Assembly (NCBI GenBank): GCA_902584805.1
Contig: CACIBE010000005.1
Location: 62,001 to 126,000, forward strand
DNA length: 64,000 nucleotides
Reading direction: 5' to 3'
Source: an uncultured Alphaproteobacteria bacterium
Lineage (GTDB): Bacteria; Pseudomonadota; Alphaproteobacteria; HIMB59; GCA-002718135
Shown: positions 31,018 through 40,872 of the stretch, in pieces
Layout: the number at the start of each line of letters is the position of its first letter
Numbering within the stretch: position 1 is the first letter of the stretch
Notes under the pieces: model-generated
The model's database searches: none
What the model was told of the DNA's origin: nothing
What the model saw: only the letters and a program-made list of their open reading frames with translations
Program-made: the position numbers and the translations under genes

Positions 31018-32046
31018 ATGAATAAAAACAAGCCAATAATTTTATTAGATCCATATCCTAGAACAATGGATCTACTTTTTTCAAAAGAAAATTTAAACTA
31101 TTTAAAAAAAAATTTTAAACTTATTAATGCTCCAAATAAAAATAAAAATAATTTTTATGAAAAGAATTTATCTAAGGCAGATTATATTTTTGGACAACCA
31201 AACTTACCTTCATCTTTAATTTCTCAATCAACAAAACTTAAAGCCATATTTAATGTAGAGAGTAATTTTATGGACAATATGGATTATGATTATTGTTTTA
31301 GAAATGGAATAAACGTTTTAGCAACATCTCCTGTGTTTGCTCAACCTGTTGCTGAAATGGCAATTGGCCTTACTTTATCTATAGCCAGAAGTATCCATAT
31401 TGCTCACTCAGACTTTATTTCAAAAAAAGAAAAATATGGAGGAGCAATTAGTCAGAATAATTTTTTAATAAAAAATAAAACATTTGGTTTAATTGGATTT
31501 GGTGATTTAGCTAAATCACTTACTCCCATTCTCAAAGCATTCTCTAATAAAATTATTGCCTATGATCCTTGGATTCCCAATAAAGAAATCGAAAAATTTG
31601 ATGTTAAGCCTACTAGTTTAAATTCGTTACTCAAAAATGCTGACATCATTTATGTACTTGCATCCATTACTTCTTCTAATGAATCCATGATTAATTCATC
31701 TAAGCTTAAATTAATAAAAGATGGATCAGTGTTTGTCTTAATGAGTAGAGCAGCCATAATAAATTTTGATGATTTTTATAATTTTTTAAAAAATAGAAAT
31801 GTGTTTGCTGCCATTGATGTTTTTCCACAAGAACCATTTCCTAAAAATCATAAATTAAGAAAACTCAAAAATGTAATTTTTTCTCCGCATAGAGCTGGGG
31901 CATTAGACAGTGCATTTAAAGAGATGGGTGAATTAGTAATTCAAGATTTAAAACTTATTTCAAAAGGCCTGCCTCCTAAATTATGCAAAAAAGCTGAAAG
32001 AGAAACTGTTAAATATTTACGCTCAAAACCAGTTGATATTAATTAA
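31018..32046 (+). CDS. Divergent D-isomer 2-hydroxyacid dehydrogenase
   Basis: FGLIGFGDLAKSL, VLMSRAAIINFDDFY, FSPHRAGA. Confidence 0.82.
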   Translation: MNKNKPIILLDPYPRTMDLLFSKENLNYLKKNFKLINAPNKNKNNFYEKNLSKADYIFGQPNLPSSLISQSTKLKAIFNVESNFMDNMDYDYCFRNGINVLATSPVFAQPVAEMAIGLTLSIARSIHIAHSDFISKKEKYGGAISQNNFLIKNKTFGLIGFGDLAKSLTPILKAFSNKIIAYDPWIPNKEIEKFDVKPTSLNSLLKNADIIYVLASITSSNESMINSSKLKLIKDGSVFVLMSRAAIINFDDFYNFLKNRNVFAAIDVFPQEPFPKNHKLRKLKNVIFSPHRAGALDSAFKEMGELVIQDLKLISKGLPPKLCKKAERETVKYLRSKPVDIN

Positions 32047-32067
32047 AATTTATTTAAAAACACACTT

Positions 32068-32814
32068 ATGTCAGATAACTTAGTACTGGAAGCTAAATCA
32101 GTTTCAAAATTTTTTGGTACTATTACAGCTCTTCAAAATGTAGATCTTCATTTAAATAAAGGCGAAGTTCTTGGTGTCGTCGGCGATAACGGTGCTGGAA
32201 AGTCTACATTAATGAAAGTTTTATCTGGATTATATAAGCCAAGTGAAGGATCTCTTTTTTTTGATAAAGAAAAAGTAACTTTAAATAGTCCCAGAGACTC
32301 TCAAAATTTGGGCTTAGAAATGGTCTATCAAGATTTAGCACTAGCTGGGAATCTCCCTATAGGTGATAATATTTTTTTAGGGAGAGAGCCAACAAGAAAA
32401 GTTGGCCCTTTCAATTTTTTAGATCATAAAAAAAGAAAACAATTAACGGAAGAGCATCTTGCAAAACTAAAAATAAACGTAAAGAGTGCTGATCAAAAGG
32501 TTGAAGAATTATCAGGTGGACAAAGACAAGCTGTTGCAATTGCTAGAGCTACAGCTTTTAATGCAAAAATTGTGTTGATGGATGAACCAACAGCTGCACT
32601 TGCTGTTAAGGAAGTGGGGAAAGTTTTAGATTTAATTTTAAATCTTAAAAAGTTAGGTGTTAGTGTAATAGTAATTAGCCATCGAATGGATGATATTTTT
32701 ACTGTTTGTGATCGAGTCATGGCACTTTTTCAAGGAACAAACTTTGCTGAGTCAGAATTAAAAAATACTTCAAGAGACGAAGTGATTGGATGGATCATGG
32801 GGAAAAAAGATTAA
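32068..32814 (+). CDS. Sugar ABC transporter ATPase (single NBD, FrcA-like)
   Basis: GDNGAGKSTLMKVLSG, LSGGQRQAVAIARA, VLMDEPTAAL. Confidence 0.9.
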   Translation: MSDNLVLEAKSVSKFFGTITALQNVDLHLNKGEVLGVVGDNGAGKSTLMKVLSGLYKPSEGSLFFDKEKVTLNSPRDSQNLGLEMVYQDLALAGNLPIGDNIFLGREPTRKVGPFNFLDHKKRKQLTEEHLAKLKINVKSADQKVEELSGGQRQAVAIARATAFNAKIVLMDEPTAALAVKEVGKVLDLILNLKKLGVSVIVISHRMDDIFTVCDRVMALFQGTNFAESELKNTSRDEVIGWIMGKKD

Positions 32815-33821
32815 TGGATAAGAATCAAGAATCTTTATTTGTCAGACTTATTCCTTTTTTTGAACGATATGGAATTTTATTACTTATCCTAATAATGATT
32901 GCTGTCCTACATTTGTTGCAACCTGATGTGTTTTTATCATGGAGAAATGTAACAAACATTTTTAAACAAGTTTCTTGGCAGTCTATGTTAGCACTTGGTG
33001 TTTTTATGGTCATTGTAACTGCAGGTATAGATCTATCAGTTGGTTCAATTATTATGTTATCATTAATGGGACTCGCTATTGCTTCGAAGGCAGGAATGCC
33101 GTGGTACGTCGTCATGTTAGTTGCACCAGCAATTGGATTTTTGTGTGGCATGTTTAATGGTATTGGAATTACCTTACTTCGAATGCCTCATCCATTCATA
33201 ATGACACTAGGGACGCTTTATATATTTAGAGGTATTGGAAATCTTATATCCGGAGGTGTTCCAATAACAGGTTTTGCTGAACAGATTAGAGTTATAGGAA
33301 ATGGTAAAATTAAACTGGATGTAATTTTTGGAGAAGGCGCAAGAGAGTACATACCCACAAGTTTAATTTTAATGATTGTAATATTTTTTATCTTTTGGAT
33401 ATTTTTAAATCATACACGAATAGGTAAATGGATTTATGCGATTGGAGGTAACCCAGGAGCAGCAAGGGCAGCAGGTATTAACGTTGATCGAATTTTGATC
33501 GTAGTTTACACGCTTTGTGGTTTCTTGGCGGGCATCGGAGGTTTAATTTTAGCTGGAAGAACTAATTCCGCTTATCCAAATGCTGGTTTACAATCTGAGC
33601 TAGATGCGATTGCAGCAGTAATTATTGGTGGAGCAAGCTTCTTTGGGGGAAGAGGAACCGTTTTAGGTGTATTCGCTGGAGTCATGATTATGGGTATACT
33701 CCGAAATGGTCTAAATTTAATGAATGTCAGTGTTTTCTGGCAACAAGTTCTTATTGGGTCAATTATTATTTTGGCTGTTTATATCGATGTTCTAAGAAGA
33801 CAACTTGCAACCAGAACATAA
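32814..33821 (+). CDS. Sugar ABC transporter permease (CUT2/RbsC type)
   Basis: VTAGIDLSVGSIIMLS, AIGGNPGAARAAGINVDRI, IAAVIIGGASFFGGRGTVLG. Confidence 0.9.
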   Translation: MDKNQESLFVRLIPFFERYGILLLILIMIAVLHLLQPDVFLSWRNVTNIFKQVSWQSMLALGVFMVIVTAGIDLSVGSIIMLSLMGLAIASKAGMPWYVVMLVAPAIGFLCGMFNGIGITLLRMPHPFIMTLGTLYIFRGIGNLISGGVPITGFAEQIRVIGNGKIKLDVIFGEGAREYIPTSLILMIVIFFIFWIFLNHTRIGKWIYAIGGNPGAARAAGINVDRILIVVYTLCGFLAGIGGLILAGRTNSAYPNAGLQSELDAIAAVIIGGASFFGGRGTVLGVFAGVMIMGILRNGLNLMNVSVFWQQVLIGSIIILAVYIDVLRRQLATRT

Positions 33822-33910
33822 TATCAAAAAATAATCACTTTCTGACAAACAGTCACTTGATTAGAATTTGATTTTTCATTAATGGTTAAAAAAAAAATTT
33901 AGGAGGAAAA

Positions 33911-34828
33911 ATGAAATTTTTTATTTCTATAATTACTACTTCTTTATTGTTTTTTTCAGGCAGTCTTCTTGCAGGATCGCATGCTAAAACAATAATGCTA
34001 AGTACAAAAGGACCAGGTGCTGGAAATCCATTTTGGGCTTCAGTTGAAGCTGGTGCAAAAGATGCTGCTGAAGAATTAGGTGTAAACCTAATTATCCTTT
34101 CACCACCGCAAGAGAGTGATGTTATGGCTCAGGTAGCGCAAATTGAAGACCAAATTGCTAAAGGTGTAGACGGTATTGCGATTGCACCAACTGACCCTAA
34201 CGCAGTAGCTCCAATTCTTGATGATGCAATGGCTTCAGGTGTTCCAGTTGTATACATTGATACTAATGGAATTAATGAAGGTGTAACTTTCATTGGAACT
34301 AATAATATCAATGGTGCTGCTTTAGCTGCTCAATACATTTGTGATAATGTTCCAAGTGGTTCTGATGTTGCAATTCTTCAAGGAATGATAACGCAAACTA
34401 CTGGTCAACACAGAGCGGAAGGATCTCACAAAGGTCTTGAAGCATGTGGCATGAACATTGTTGCTGAACTTCCAGCTAACTGGGATACTGCACAAGGTAT
34501 GTCAGTAACAGAAGATATCATCACTGGTAACCCAAATCTAAAAGCAATCTTTGCTTCTAATGACAATATGGGTCTAGGTGCTATTCAAGCATTAAAAAAT
34601 GCTGATATGCTAGATGATGTTGTCGTTGTTGGATTTGATGCTAACCCTGATGCTGCTGCAAGTGTAATGGCTGGTGAAATGTCAGCTACTATTGCTCAAT
34701 TCTCATACAACATGGGATACATGGGTGTAGAAAATGCACTTAAATTAGCTAATGGTGAAAGCATTCCAGATAACATTGATACTGGAACTGTATTAGTTAC
34801 TAAAGAAAACGCTGCAGACTTTATGTAA
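33911..34828 (+). CDS. Sugar ABC substrate-binding protein (RbsB-like)
   Basis: Signal peptide, GNPFWASVEAGAKDAAEELG, VDGIAIAPTDPNA; AGGAGG Shine-Dalgarno. Confidence 0.9.
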   Translation: MKFFISIITTSLLFFSGSLLAGSHAKTIMLSTKGPGAGNPFWASVEAGAKDAAEELGVNLIILSPPQESDVMAQVAQIEDQIAKGVDGIAIAPTDPNAVAPILDDAMASGVPVVYIDTNGINEGVTFIGTNNINGAALAAQYICDNVPSGSDVAILQGMITQTTGQHRAEGSHKGLEACGMNIVAELPANWDTAQGMSVTEDIITGNPNLKAIFASNDNMGLGAIQALKNADMLDDVVVVGFDANPDAAASVMAGEMSATIAQFSYNMGYMGVENALKLANGESIPDNIDTGTVLVTKENAADFM

Positions 34829-34850
34829 GTCGAAGCTTAAAATTATTTTA

Positions 34851-34880
34851 AAGGGCCGTAATTTTTACGGCCTTTTTTTT
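34851..34880 (+). terminator. Rho-independent terminator after substrate-binding protein gene
   Basis: GGCCGTAA-TTT-TTACGGCC followed by T8. Confidence 0.9.
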
Positions 34881-34919
34881 ACTATTCCATTTTTTACAAT
34901 TGATTTATAGAAACAATTT

Positions 34920-36071
34920 ATGAAAAATATTGGACTGATTGGTTGTGGTAATATTGCAGAGACCTACTTCCGGGCTCAGGAATATTTTAATAATATAAAT
35001 TTTGTTGCTTGTGCTGATATTAATTTAGATGCTGCTAAAAAAACAGCTGATCAATATAATATTATTCCTTTATCAGTTGATGAAATACTTAATGACAAGA
35101 ACGTAGACATCATTCTTAATCTCACAATTCCCCAAGCGCACTATGAAATATCTAAAAGAGCTCTTGAGGCAAATAAACATGTTTATTGTGAAAAACCAAT
35201 GAGTGTTAAGTTTGATGAAGCAAAAGAATTATTAAATTTAGCAAAAAAAAATAGTCTCTACATTGGGAATGCACCCGATACTTTTTTAGGAGGAGGAGGG
35301 CAACTTACAAGAAATTTAATTGACAACAATGATATTGGACAAGTTCTAACTGGTAATTTTATATTTGCTTTTCCTGGCGTTCAAGATTTTCATCCAAGTC
35401 CTGAGTCTTGGTTTCAAGAAGGAGGAGGACCTGTAATAGACATGGGTCCATATTTTTTCACCACCCTTGTTAATCTTCTAGGTCCTGTAAAAAATATAAG
35501 AGGAAGAGGAGCTAAATTTTCTGATAAAAGAGAATACAAAGCTGGTCCAAAAAAAGGAGAAACTTTTAATGTTGAAATTCCAACTTCTTATATGTTTAAT
35601 ATTGAGTTTCAAAATAAAGCTATCATTCAAGGTTTCATTTCATTTGATGTTTTAAATCATAAACGTAATCATATGGAGCTTTATGGAACGAATGGTTCAA
35701 TAGTAGTTCCTGATCCAAATATGTTTGGTGGTCCAGTTTCCATATCTGGTGAGTTTGGATCTGAATGGACAGATATTAGCGTCGAAGATAAACCCCTTGG
35801 AAAAACAAATATTGTTAACCATAGTGGAAGAAGTAATGAGGCGCCTGAACAAGCAAACTACAGGGGTATTGGTTTAGCTGAAATGATTGACGCTATCGAA
35901 AATAATAGAATGCATAGGTGTAATGGAGAACTTGCTCTTCACGTTTTAGATGTAATCGAGTGTGCTATGATTTCTTCAATTTATAAAGTGGAAGTAGAAC
36001 TCCGTTCTTCGTGTGTAAAGCCTGAACCCATGCATGACGATTTCATAAGGCAAATCCTAAAAAAAATATAA
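34920..36071 (+). CDS. Gfo/Idh/MocA family oxidoreductase
   Basis: IGLIGCGNIAETYFRA, CEKPMSVKFDEA, GGGPVIDMGPYFF. Confidence 0.9.
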   Translation: MKNIGLIGCGNIAETYFRAQEYFNNINFVACADINLDAAKKTADQYNIIPLSVDEILNDKNVDIILNLTIPQAHYEISKRALEANKHVYCEKPMSVKFDEAKELLNLAKKNSLYIGNAPDTFLGGGGQLTRNLIDNNDIGQVLTGNFIFAFPGVQDFHPSPESWFQEGGGPVIDMGPYFFTTLVNLLGPVKNIRGRGAKFSDKREYKAGPKKGETFNVEIPTSYMFNIEFQNKAIIQGFISFDVLNHKRNHMELYGTNGSIVVPDPNMFGGPVSISGEFGSEWTDISVEDKPLGKTNIVNHSGRSNEAPEQANYRGIGLAEMIDAIENNRMHRCNGELALHVLDVIECAMISSIYKVEVELRSSCVKPEPMHDDFIRQILKKI

Positions 36072-36182
36072 ATTTTGCTTAGCTATTGATTAGTGCGATA
36101 ATTTTACAGTCTAATTCCCAATATTTCTCCTTGTTTTACATACCCTTTCTTGCTAGGAAAATATTATTTATAGGAGGAATGC

Positions 36183-37148
36183 ATGAAAAAAATTGCTTCA
36201 ATTATTCTTGCCTCTGTAGCGCTTTTTGCTACTTCAGCGAAGGCAGAATACAAATTTAACTTCGTAATGCACAGTGATACGAACAATGCTTTCTGGGCAG
36301 CTGTTCACAAAGGTTTTAAAGATGCTTGTGCACAAATTAATGCTGATTGCCAAATGTTAACTCTTTCAGGTGATGGAGACCAACAAGAGCAATTACAAAA
36401 CTTAGAGTCTTCAATAGCTCAAGGTGTTGATGGTATCGTAACTACAATTACTAACCCAACTATCTTTGATGCTGCAGTTGATGAAGCATTAGCTGCTGGT
36501 ATTCCAGTAATTACAGCTAATACTGATGATCCAGAAGGTGCTGCTGGTAGTAACAGACTAGCATATGTTGGACAAGACTTAGAAGCAGCTGGTTATGAAT
36601 TAACAGCTAATCTTTCTGAAATGTTTCCTGATGGAGATATTCACGTTCTAATCGGTGTTGCAGACATGAACCAATCATGGGCATACACTAGAGGAAACGG
36701 TATTGCACGTTTCATGGAAGATTACAAAGCAGCTAACCCTGATAGAAAAGTAACTTATGAGAAAATCGAGTCAGGTCTAGATCTTTCAACTGTTGGAAAC
36801 AGAGTGGCAGCTTATGTTCAAGCTAACCCAAATACAACTGCATATCTTGATGTAGGTTTCTGGGAAGCTGGTGCTGCTGCAGCAGTAAGAAACTTAGGTT
36901 ACGGACCTGGTGAAATACTTCTTGCTGGTTTTGACTTAGTTGACGTAGTTTTCGAAGAAATGGACAAAGGTTATGTTCAACTAACAGTTGACCAACAACC
37001 ATACTACCAAGGTTACATGTCAGTTCACCAATTATACTTAATGAACAAGTATGGTTTAAGTGCACTAGATATCAACACTGGTAAAGCTATGATTGGTCCT
37101 GATGATGTTGAAACAATCAGATCATTCAAAGGAATGTCAGTTAGATAA
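36183..37148 (+). CDS. Sugar ABC substrate-binding protein (CUT2 type)
   Basis: Signal peptide MKKIASIILASVALFATSAKA; DTNNAFWAAVHKGFKDAC, QGVDGIVTTITNP; AGGAGG SD. Confidence 0.9.
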   Translation: MKKIASIILASVALFATSAKAEYKFNFVMHSDTNNAFWAAVHKGFKDACAQINADCQMLTLSGDGDQQEQLQNLESSIAQGVDGIVTTITNPTIFDAAVDEALAAGIPVITANTDDPEGAAGSNRLAYVGQDLEAAGYELTANLSEMFPDGDIHVLIGVADMNQSWAYTRGNGIARFMEDYKAANPDRKVTYEKIESGLDLSTVGNRVAAYVQANPNTTAYLDVGFWEAGAAAAVRNLGYGPGEILLAGFDLVDVVFEEMDKGYVQLTVDQQPYYQGYMSVHQLYLMNKYGLSALDINTGKAMIGPDDVETIRSFKGMSVR

Positions 37149-37155
37149 ATATCTT

Positions 37156-37189
37156 AACCAGGCTCTTTAAATAGAGCCTGGTTTTTTTT
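37156..37189 (+). terminator. Rho-independent terminator/attenuating hairpin after substrate-binding protein gene
   Basis: AACCAGGCTCT-TTAAAT-AGAGCCTGGTT followed by T run. Confidence 0.9.
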
Positions 37190-37202
37190 AAAATAAAAAA
37201 AT

Positions 37203-38183
37203 ATGAGTAAAAATTTTAGTCTTAGAAGTTTATTAGTAAGACCAGAAGTTGCAACCTTCTTAATGTTCCTAGCTATAATGATTGGATTTTATATTGCTAA
37301 TGAAAGATTTTTAGATGCAAGAAATATAAGAATAGTTATGGGTATTACACCCGAATATATTATTGTTGCTATTGGCATCGCAATATTAATGATCTCAGGT
37401 GAATTTGATTTATCTGTAGGCTCTGTTTTTGCATTAGTCCCAATGACTATTGTACAAATGGTGCATCAAGGGATACCACCTTGGTTTGCTATTTTTCTAG
37501 GATTAATGATTGGTATTATTGTTGGTTTTGTTAATGGATTTATTACCTTAAGATTTGGAATCCCTTCTTTCATCGCAACTCTTGGAATGCTCTATATTGC
37601 TAGAAGTCTTACAACTGTAGCTACTGCAGGATTTCCCCCACCATTTCCTCATATTTTACCAAATGAGTTATTCGTTTATCAATTTGAGTTATTTAGAGCT
37701 TCTTTGTACTGGGCTCTTTTAGTTGCCGTAGTTTTAGGTGTTATGCTTCACAGAAGTAATGTTGGTAACTGGATTTATGCAACTGGCGGAGATCAAAACG
37801 CAGCATCTTCAATGGGAATAAAGACTGGAAACGTTAAAATGTTTTGTTTCATCTTATGTGGTTTCTTAGCTGGCTTTGCTGGAATGATTCAAACATTTAG
37901 ATTGGAAGCACCATTACCATCTCAAGGATACTTATTAGAACTAGAGTCAATTGCTGCAGCAGTTATTGGTGGTGTCAGTTTATTTGGAGGTATCGGAACA
38001 GTTTTTGGTGCCGTTATCGGTGCAATACTAATAAGATTTTTAGAAAGTGGAATCATTATGGCTAGAATAGATGCGGAATGGTTTAGAGCAGGTTTAGGTT
38101 CTTTGATTATCATAGCCGTAGTGTTTAATACATATATAAGTAGAAGAGCGACACGAATTGGTCAAAACAAGGCAAAGGACTAA
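37203..38183 (+). CDS. Sugar ABC transporter permease (CUT2 type)
   Basis: ISGEFDLSVGSVFALV, ATGGDQNAASSMGIKTGNV, IAAAVIGGVSLFGGIGTVFG. Confidence 0.9.
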   Translation: MSKNFSLRSLLVRPEVATFLMFLAIMIGFYIANERFLDARNIRIVMGITPEYIIVAIGIAILMISGEFDLSVGSVFALVPMTIVQMVHQGIPPWFAIFLGLMIGIIVGFVNGFITLRFGIPSFIATLGMLYIARSLTTVATAGFPPPFPHILPNELFVYQFELFRASLYWALLVAVVLGVMLHRSNVGNWIYATGGDQNAASSMGIKTGNVKMFCFILCGFLAGFAGMIQTFRLEAPLPSQGYLLELESIAAAVIGGVSLFGGIGTVFGAVIGAILIRFLESGIIMARIDAEWFRAGLGSLIIIAVVFNTYISRRATRIGQNKAKD

Positions 38184-38185
38184 AC

Positions 38186-38923
38186 ATGGAAGATATAATA
38201 GTTTGTGAGGGTCTAAACAAATACTATTCAGGAGTTCATGCTTTAAAAGATTTAAGCTTAAAGATAAAAAAAGACTCTGTTGTCGGTCTTATTGGAGACA
38301 ATGGTGCTGGTAAATCAACATTAATTAAAATTTTATCTGGTGCACATCAACCAGATTCAGGCCATATATATTTTGAAGGTAATAAGGTTAAATTTAAATC
38401 TACAAAAGAAGCAATGAATTTAGGTATTGAAACAATTTATCAGTATTCAGCTTTGATCCCTGAAATGTCTATTGCAAGAAATATTTTTATTGGACGTGAA
38501 CAAACTCAATATAATGTTGGTAATTTTGGTTTAATGAAAACTAAAACCATGCAGGACGATGCGATGAAAGCATTAACAGATGTTGAACTGCATCTTCGAT
38601 CTCCAGATACACCAGTTAACCAATTGTCTGGAGGAGAAAGACAAGGTGTTGTGATTGCAAGAGCAATGTATTTTAAATCAAAAGTTTTAATATTAGACGA
38701 ACCAACAAACCACTTATCAGTAAAAGAAACAAATAAAGTACTAAGGTTTGTAGAAGGATTAAAAAGCCAAGGCGTGACATCAATATTTATTACTCACAAC
38801 TTGAGTCATGTGTATCCAATTGCTGATCATTTATGTGTAATGGCAAGAGGTGAAAAAATTGCTGATTTGGATAAAAAAGACACAACAATAGATCATCTAA
38901 CTGATTTATTAGTGAATGGATAA
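38186..38923 (+). CDS. Sugar ABC transporter ATPase (single NBD)
   Basis: GDNGAGKSTLIKILSG, LSGGERQGVVIARA, LILDEPTNHLS. Confidence 0.9.
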   Translation: MEDIIVCEGLNKYYSGVHALKDLSLKIKKDSVVGLIGDNGAGKSTLIKILSGAHQPDSGHIYFEGNKVKFKSTKEAMNLGIETIYQYSALIPEMSIARNIFIGREQTQYNVGNFGLMKTKTMQDDAMKALTDVELHLRSPDTPVNQLSGGERQGVVIARAMYFKSKVLILDEPTNHLSVKETNKVLRFVEGLKSQGVTSIFITHNLSHVYPIADHLCVMARGEKIADLDKKDTTIDHLTDLLVNG

Positions 38924-38937
38924 TTTTGGGAGGAATT

Positions 38938-39873
38938 ATGATTAGTGATGTGCAAATAAAACAATATAACGAAGAAGGTTATACGATCGTTGAAAATGTT
39001 TTTAGTATGGATGATTTAAATCCAATATTAAATGAATTTGAAGAAATCGTTGATGATTTTGCAGAAAAAGCTTTTCAAGCTGGAAAAATTACTAACAAAC
39101 ATGATGATAAAGATGTTTTTAAAAGACTAGCTGCTCTCGAAAGAGATTTTAAAGGTTCTTCAGTTTTAATTCATCATAGAGGCGAATTAAAACCAGCTCT
39201 CGCTAACTTATGGGGATCAAAAAAACTTTTAGATATGGTTGAAAATTGGGTTGGTAAAGATATTTCTGGTCATCCAGTTTGGAATATTAGATCTAAAACA
39301 CCACAGACAGCTAGGATGACAGTTCCATGGCACCAAGATTCTGCTTATTTAAAAGATGGAGCAGAAAAAACCACTCAGCCTGCTGCGTGGATTCCATTTC
39401 TAGATGTAACTAAAAATAATGGATGCATGCAAGTTGTTCCTGGAGGACACAGACCTGAAAGAGTTTTGAATCATAAATTAGAAAAAAAAGATGGTTCAGT
39501 AAAAGATTCTTGGTATTTATTTATTGAAGACAAAGATATTCCAGAAGAGAAAGTCGTTACTTGTGAAATGAAGGCTGGTTCAGTCTTATTTTTACATCAA
39601 TTAGTTCCTCATCGATCACTTGAAAATTTATCTGAGGATGTAAGGTGGAGCGTTGACCTAAGATTTCAAAATCCAAAAGATGAAGCCGGTTTTCATACTG
39701 GTTTGGTTGATCCAATCATAATGAGAAAATCAGAAGACCCAAGCTATACAGCTGATTGGGATTCTTGGTTTAAAGGTTATGAGGAACAACACACAAAATT
39801 TAGAGGGACTTCAAAAAAAGACCAATTTGACTCCACAGTTGATGGGTCATGGTTAGATCGTTGGGATAATTAA
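38938..39873 (+). CDS. PhyH family Fe(II)/2-oxoglutarate dioxygenase
   Basis: WHQDSAY (HxD), LFLHQLVPHRS distal His, WSVDLRFQ; start at MISDVQ after GGGAGG. Confidence 0.85.
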   Translation: MISDVQIKQYNEEGYTIVENVFSMDDLNPILNEFEEIVDDFAEKAFQAGKITNKHDDKDVFKRLAALERDFKGSSVLIHHRGELKPALANLWGSKKLLDMVENWVGKDISGHPVWNIRSKTPQTARMTVPWHQDSAYLKDGAEKTTQPAAWIPFLDVTKNNGCMQVVPGGHRPERVLNHKLEKKDGSVKDSWYLFIEDKDIPEEKVVTCEMKAGSVLFLHQLVPHRSLENLSEDVRWSVDLRFQNPKDEAGFHTGLVDPIIMRKSEDPSYTADWDSWFKGYEEQHTKFRGTSKKDQFDSTVDGSWLDRWDN

Positions 39874-39887
39874 TTTAATTATCAAGT

Positions 39888-40871
39888 ATGGAAGTTAATC
39901 TCGATGATTGGTACAGACCAGAAGTCGACAGAAAAAAATTAAAAGCCTTAAGTAAAAGAAGAGATCTACCTGGACTAATCCATTTCTTCTTTTATTTTTT
40001 ATCCTTATTTGTTTCAGGATATTTAGCATACATTACTTTAGGTACGTGGTGGACATATCTATTCTTTTTTATTTATGGTACAATTTATGCGTTCAGTGTA
40101 GCGAACTGGCATGAAACTGTTCATCGAACTGCATTCAAGACTCGTTGGATAAATGAATTTTTTTATCACATAAGTTCTTTCATGTGTGACTTTGAAGGTT
40201 TTAGATGGCGTTGGAGTCATACTTTTCATCATTCAAAAACATTACAAACAGAAGATGATTATGATCACGAAATTCAAGTATCAAGACCGATAGAATTATT
40301 TGCATTCTTTTTGAATTTTATACCTCTAACAGATTTATTATACCCACATAAATTAATTAAGTTTGAAGTTCTAAAACATGCTTTTGGAAAATTCACTCCA
40401 GTTATTGATATAACAGCACCTAAAGAAGAAAAGAAAAAAATTCTTTGGAACTCAAGATTATATCTCTTTATTTGGTTATCAGTCATTGCATATTCTTTTT
40501 ACATAGGTTCTTTTTTACCAATAATTTATATTATTTTACCAACTTATATTGGGAAGCCAATTTGGTTTGCTGTAAATGTGACACAACACCTAGCTGCAAA
40601 AGTTGACACAAAAGATCACCGTTTAAGTACTTACTCTGTGAGAATAAATCCAATATTAAGTTTTTTATATTGGCATATGGAATATCATTTAGAACATCAT
40701 ATGTTTCCTATGGTGCCTTCATACAATTTAAAAAAATTACGAAAAGAAATTGATAACGAGCTACCAAAACCATTTAGTAGTCTTTTTGATTTTTATAAAA
40801 AAGTTTTGCCAGCTGTCATAGCTTTGGCTACTGATCAAAATAAATATTATAAAGTGAAGTTAAATAATTAA
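39888..40871 (+). CDS. Membrane fatty-acid-desaturase-like di-iron protein
   Basis: His boxes HETVHR, HTFHHS, HLEHHMF and multiple TM segments. Confidence 0.85.
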   Translation: MEVNLDDWYRPEVDRKKLKALSKRRDLPGLIHFFFYFLSLFVSGYLAYITLGTWWTYLFFFIYGTIYAFSVANWHETVHRTAFKTRWINEFFYHISSFMCDFEGFRWRWSHTFHHSKTLQTEDDYDHEIQVSRPIELFAFFLNFIPLTDLLYPHKLIKFEVLKHAFGKFTPVIDITAPKEEKKKILWNSRLYLFIWLSVIAYSFYIGSFLPIIYIILPTYIGKPIWFAVNVTQHLAAKVDTKDHRLSTYSVRINPILSFLYWHMEYHLEHHMFPMVPSYNLKKLRKEIDNELPKPFSSLFDFYKKVLPAVIALATDQNKYYKVKLNN

Positions 40872-40872
40872 A

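Noticed and set aside
32825-33151. 108-aa minus-strand ORF
   Set aside because: Antisense to a well-supported ABC permease
36823-37065. 80-aa minus-strand ORF with Leu/Gln/His-rich translation
   Set aside because: Antisense shadow ORF of the sugar-binding protein gene
38938-39873. PhyH proteins as alkylsulfatases of the AtsK type
   Set aside because: AtsK belongs to the TauD-like 2OG family, whereas these resemble PhyH; no direct evidence for sulfate-ester oxidation
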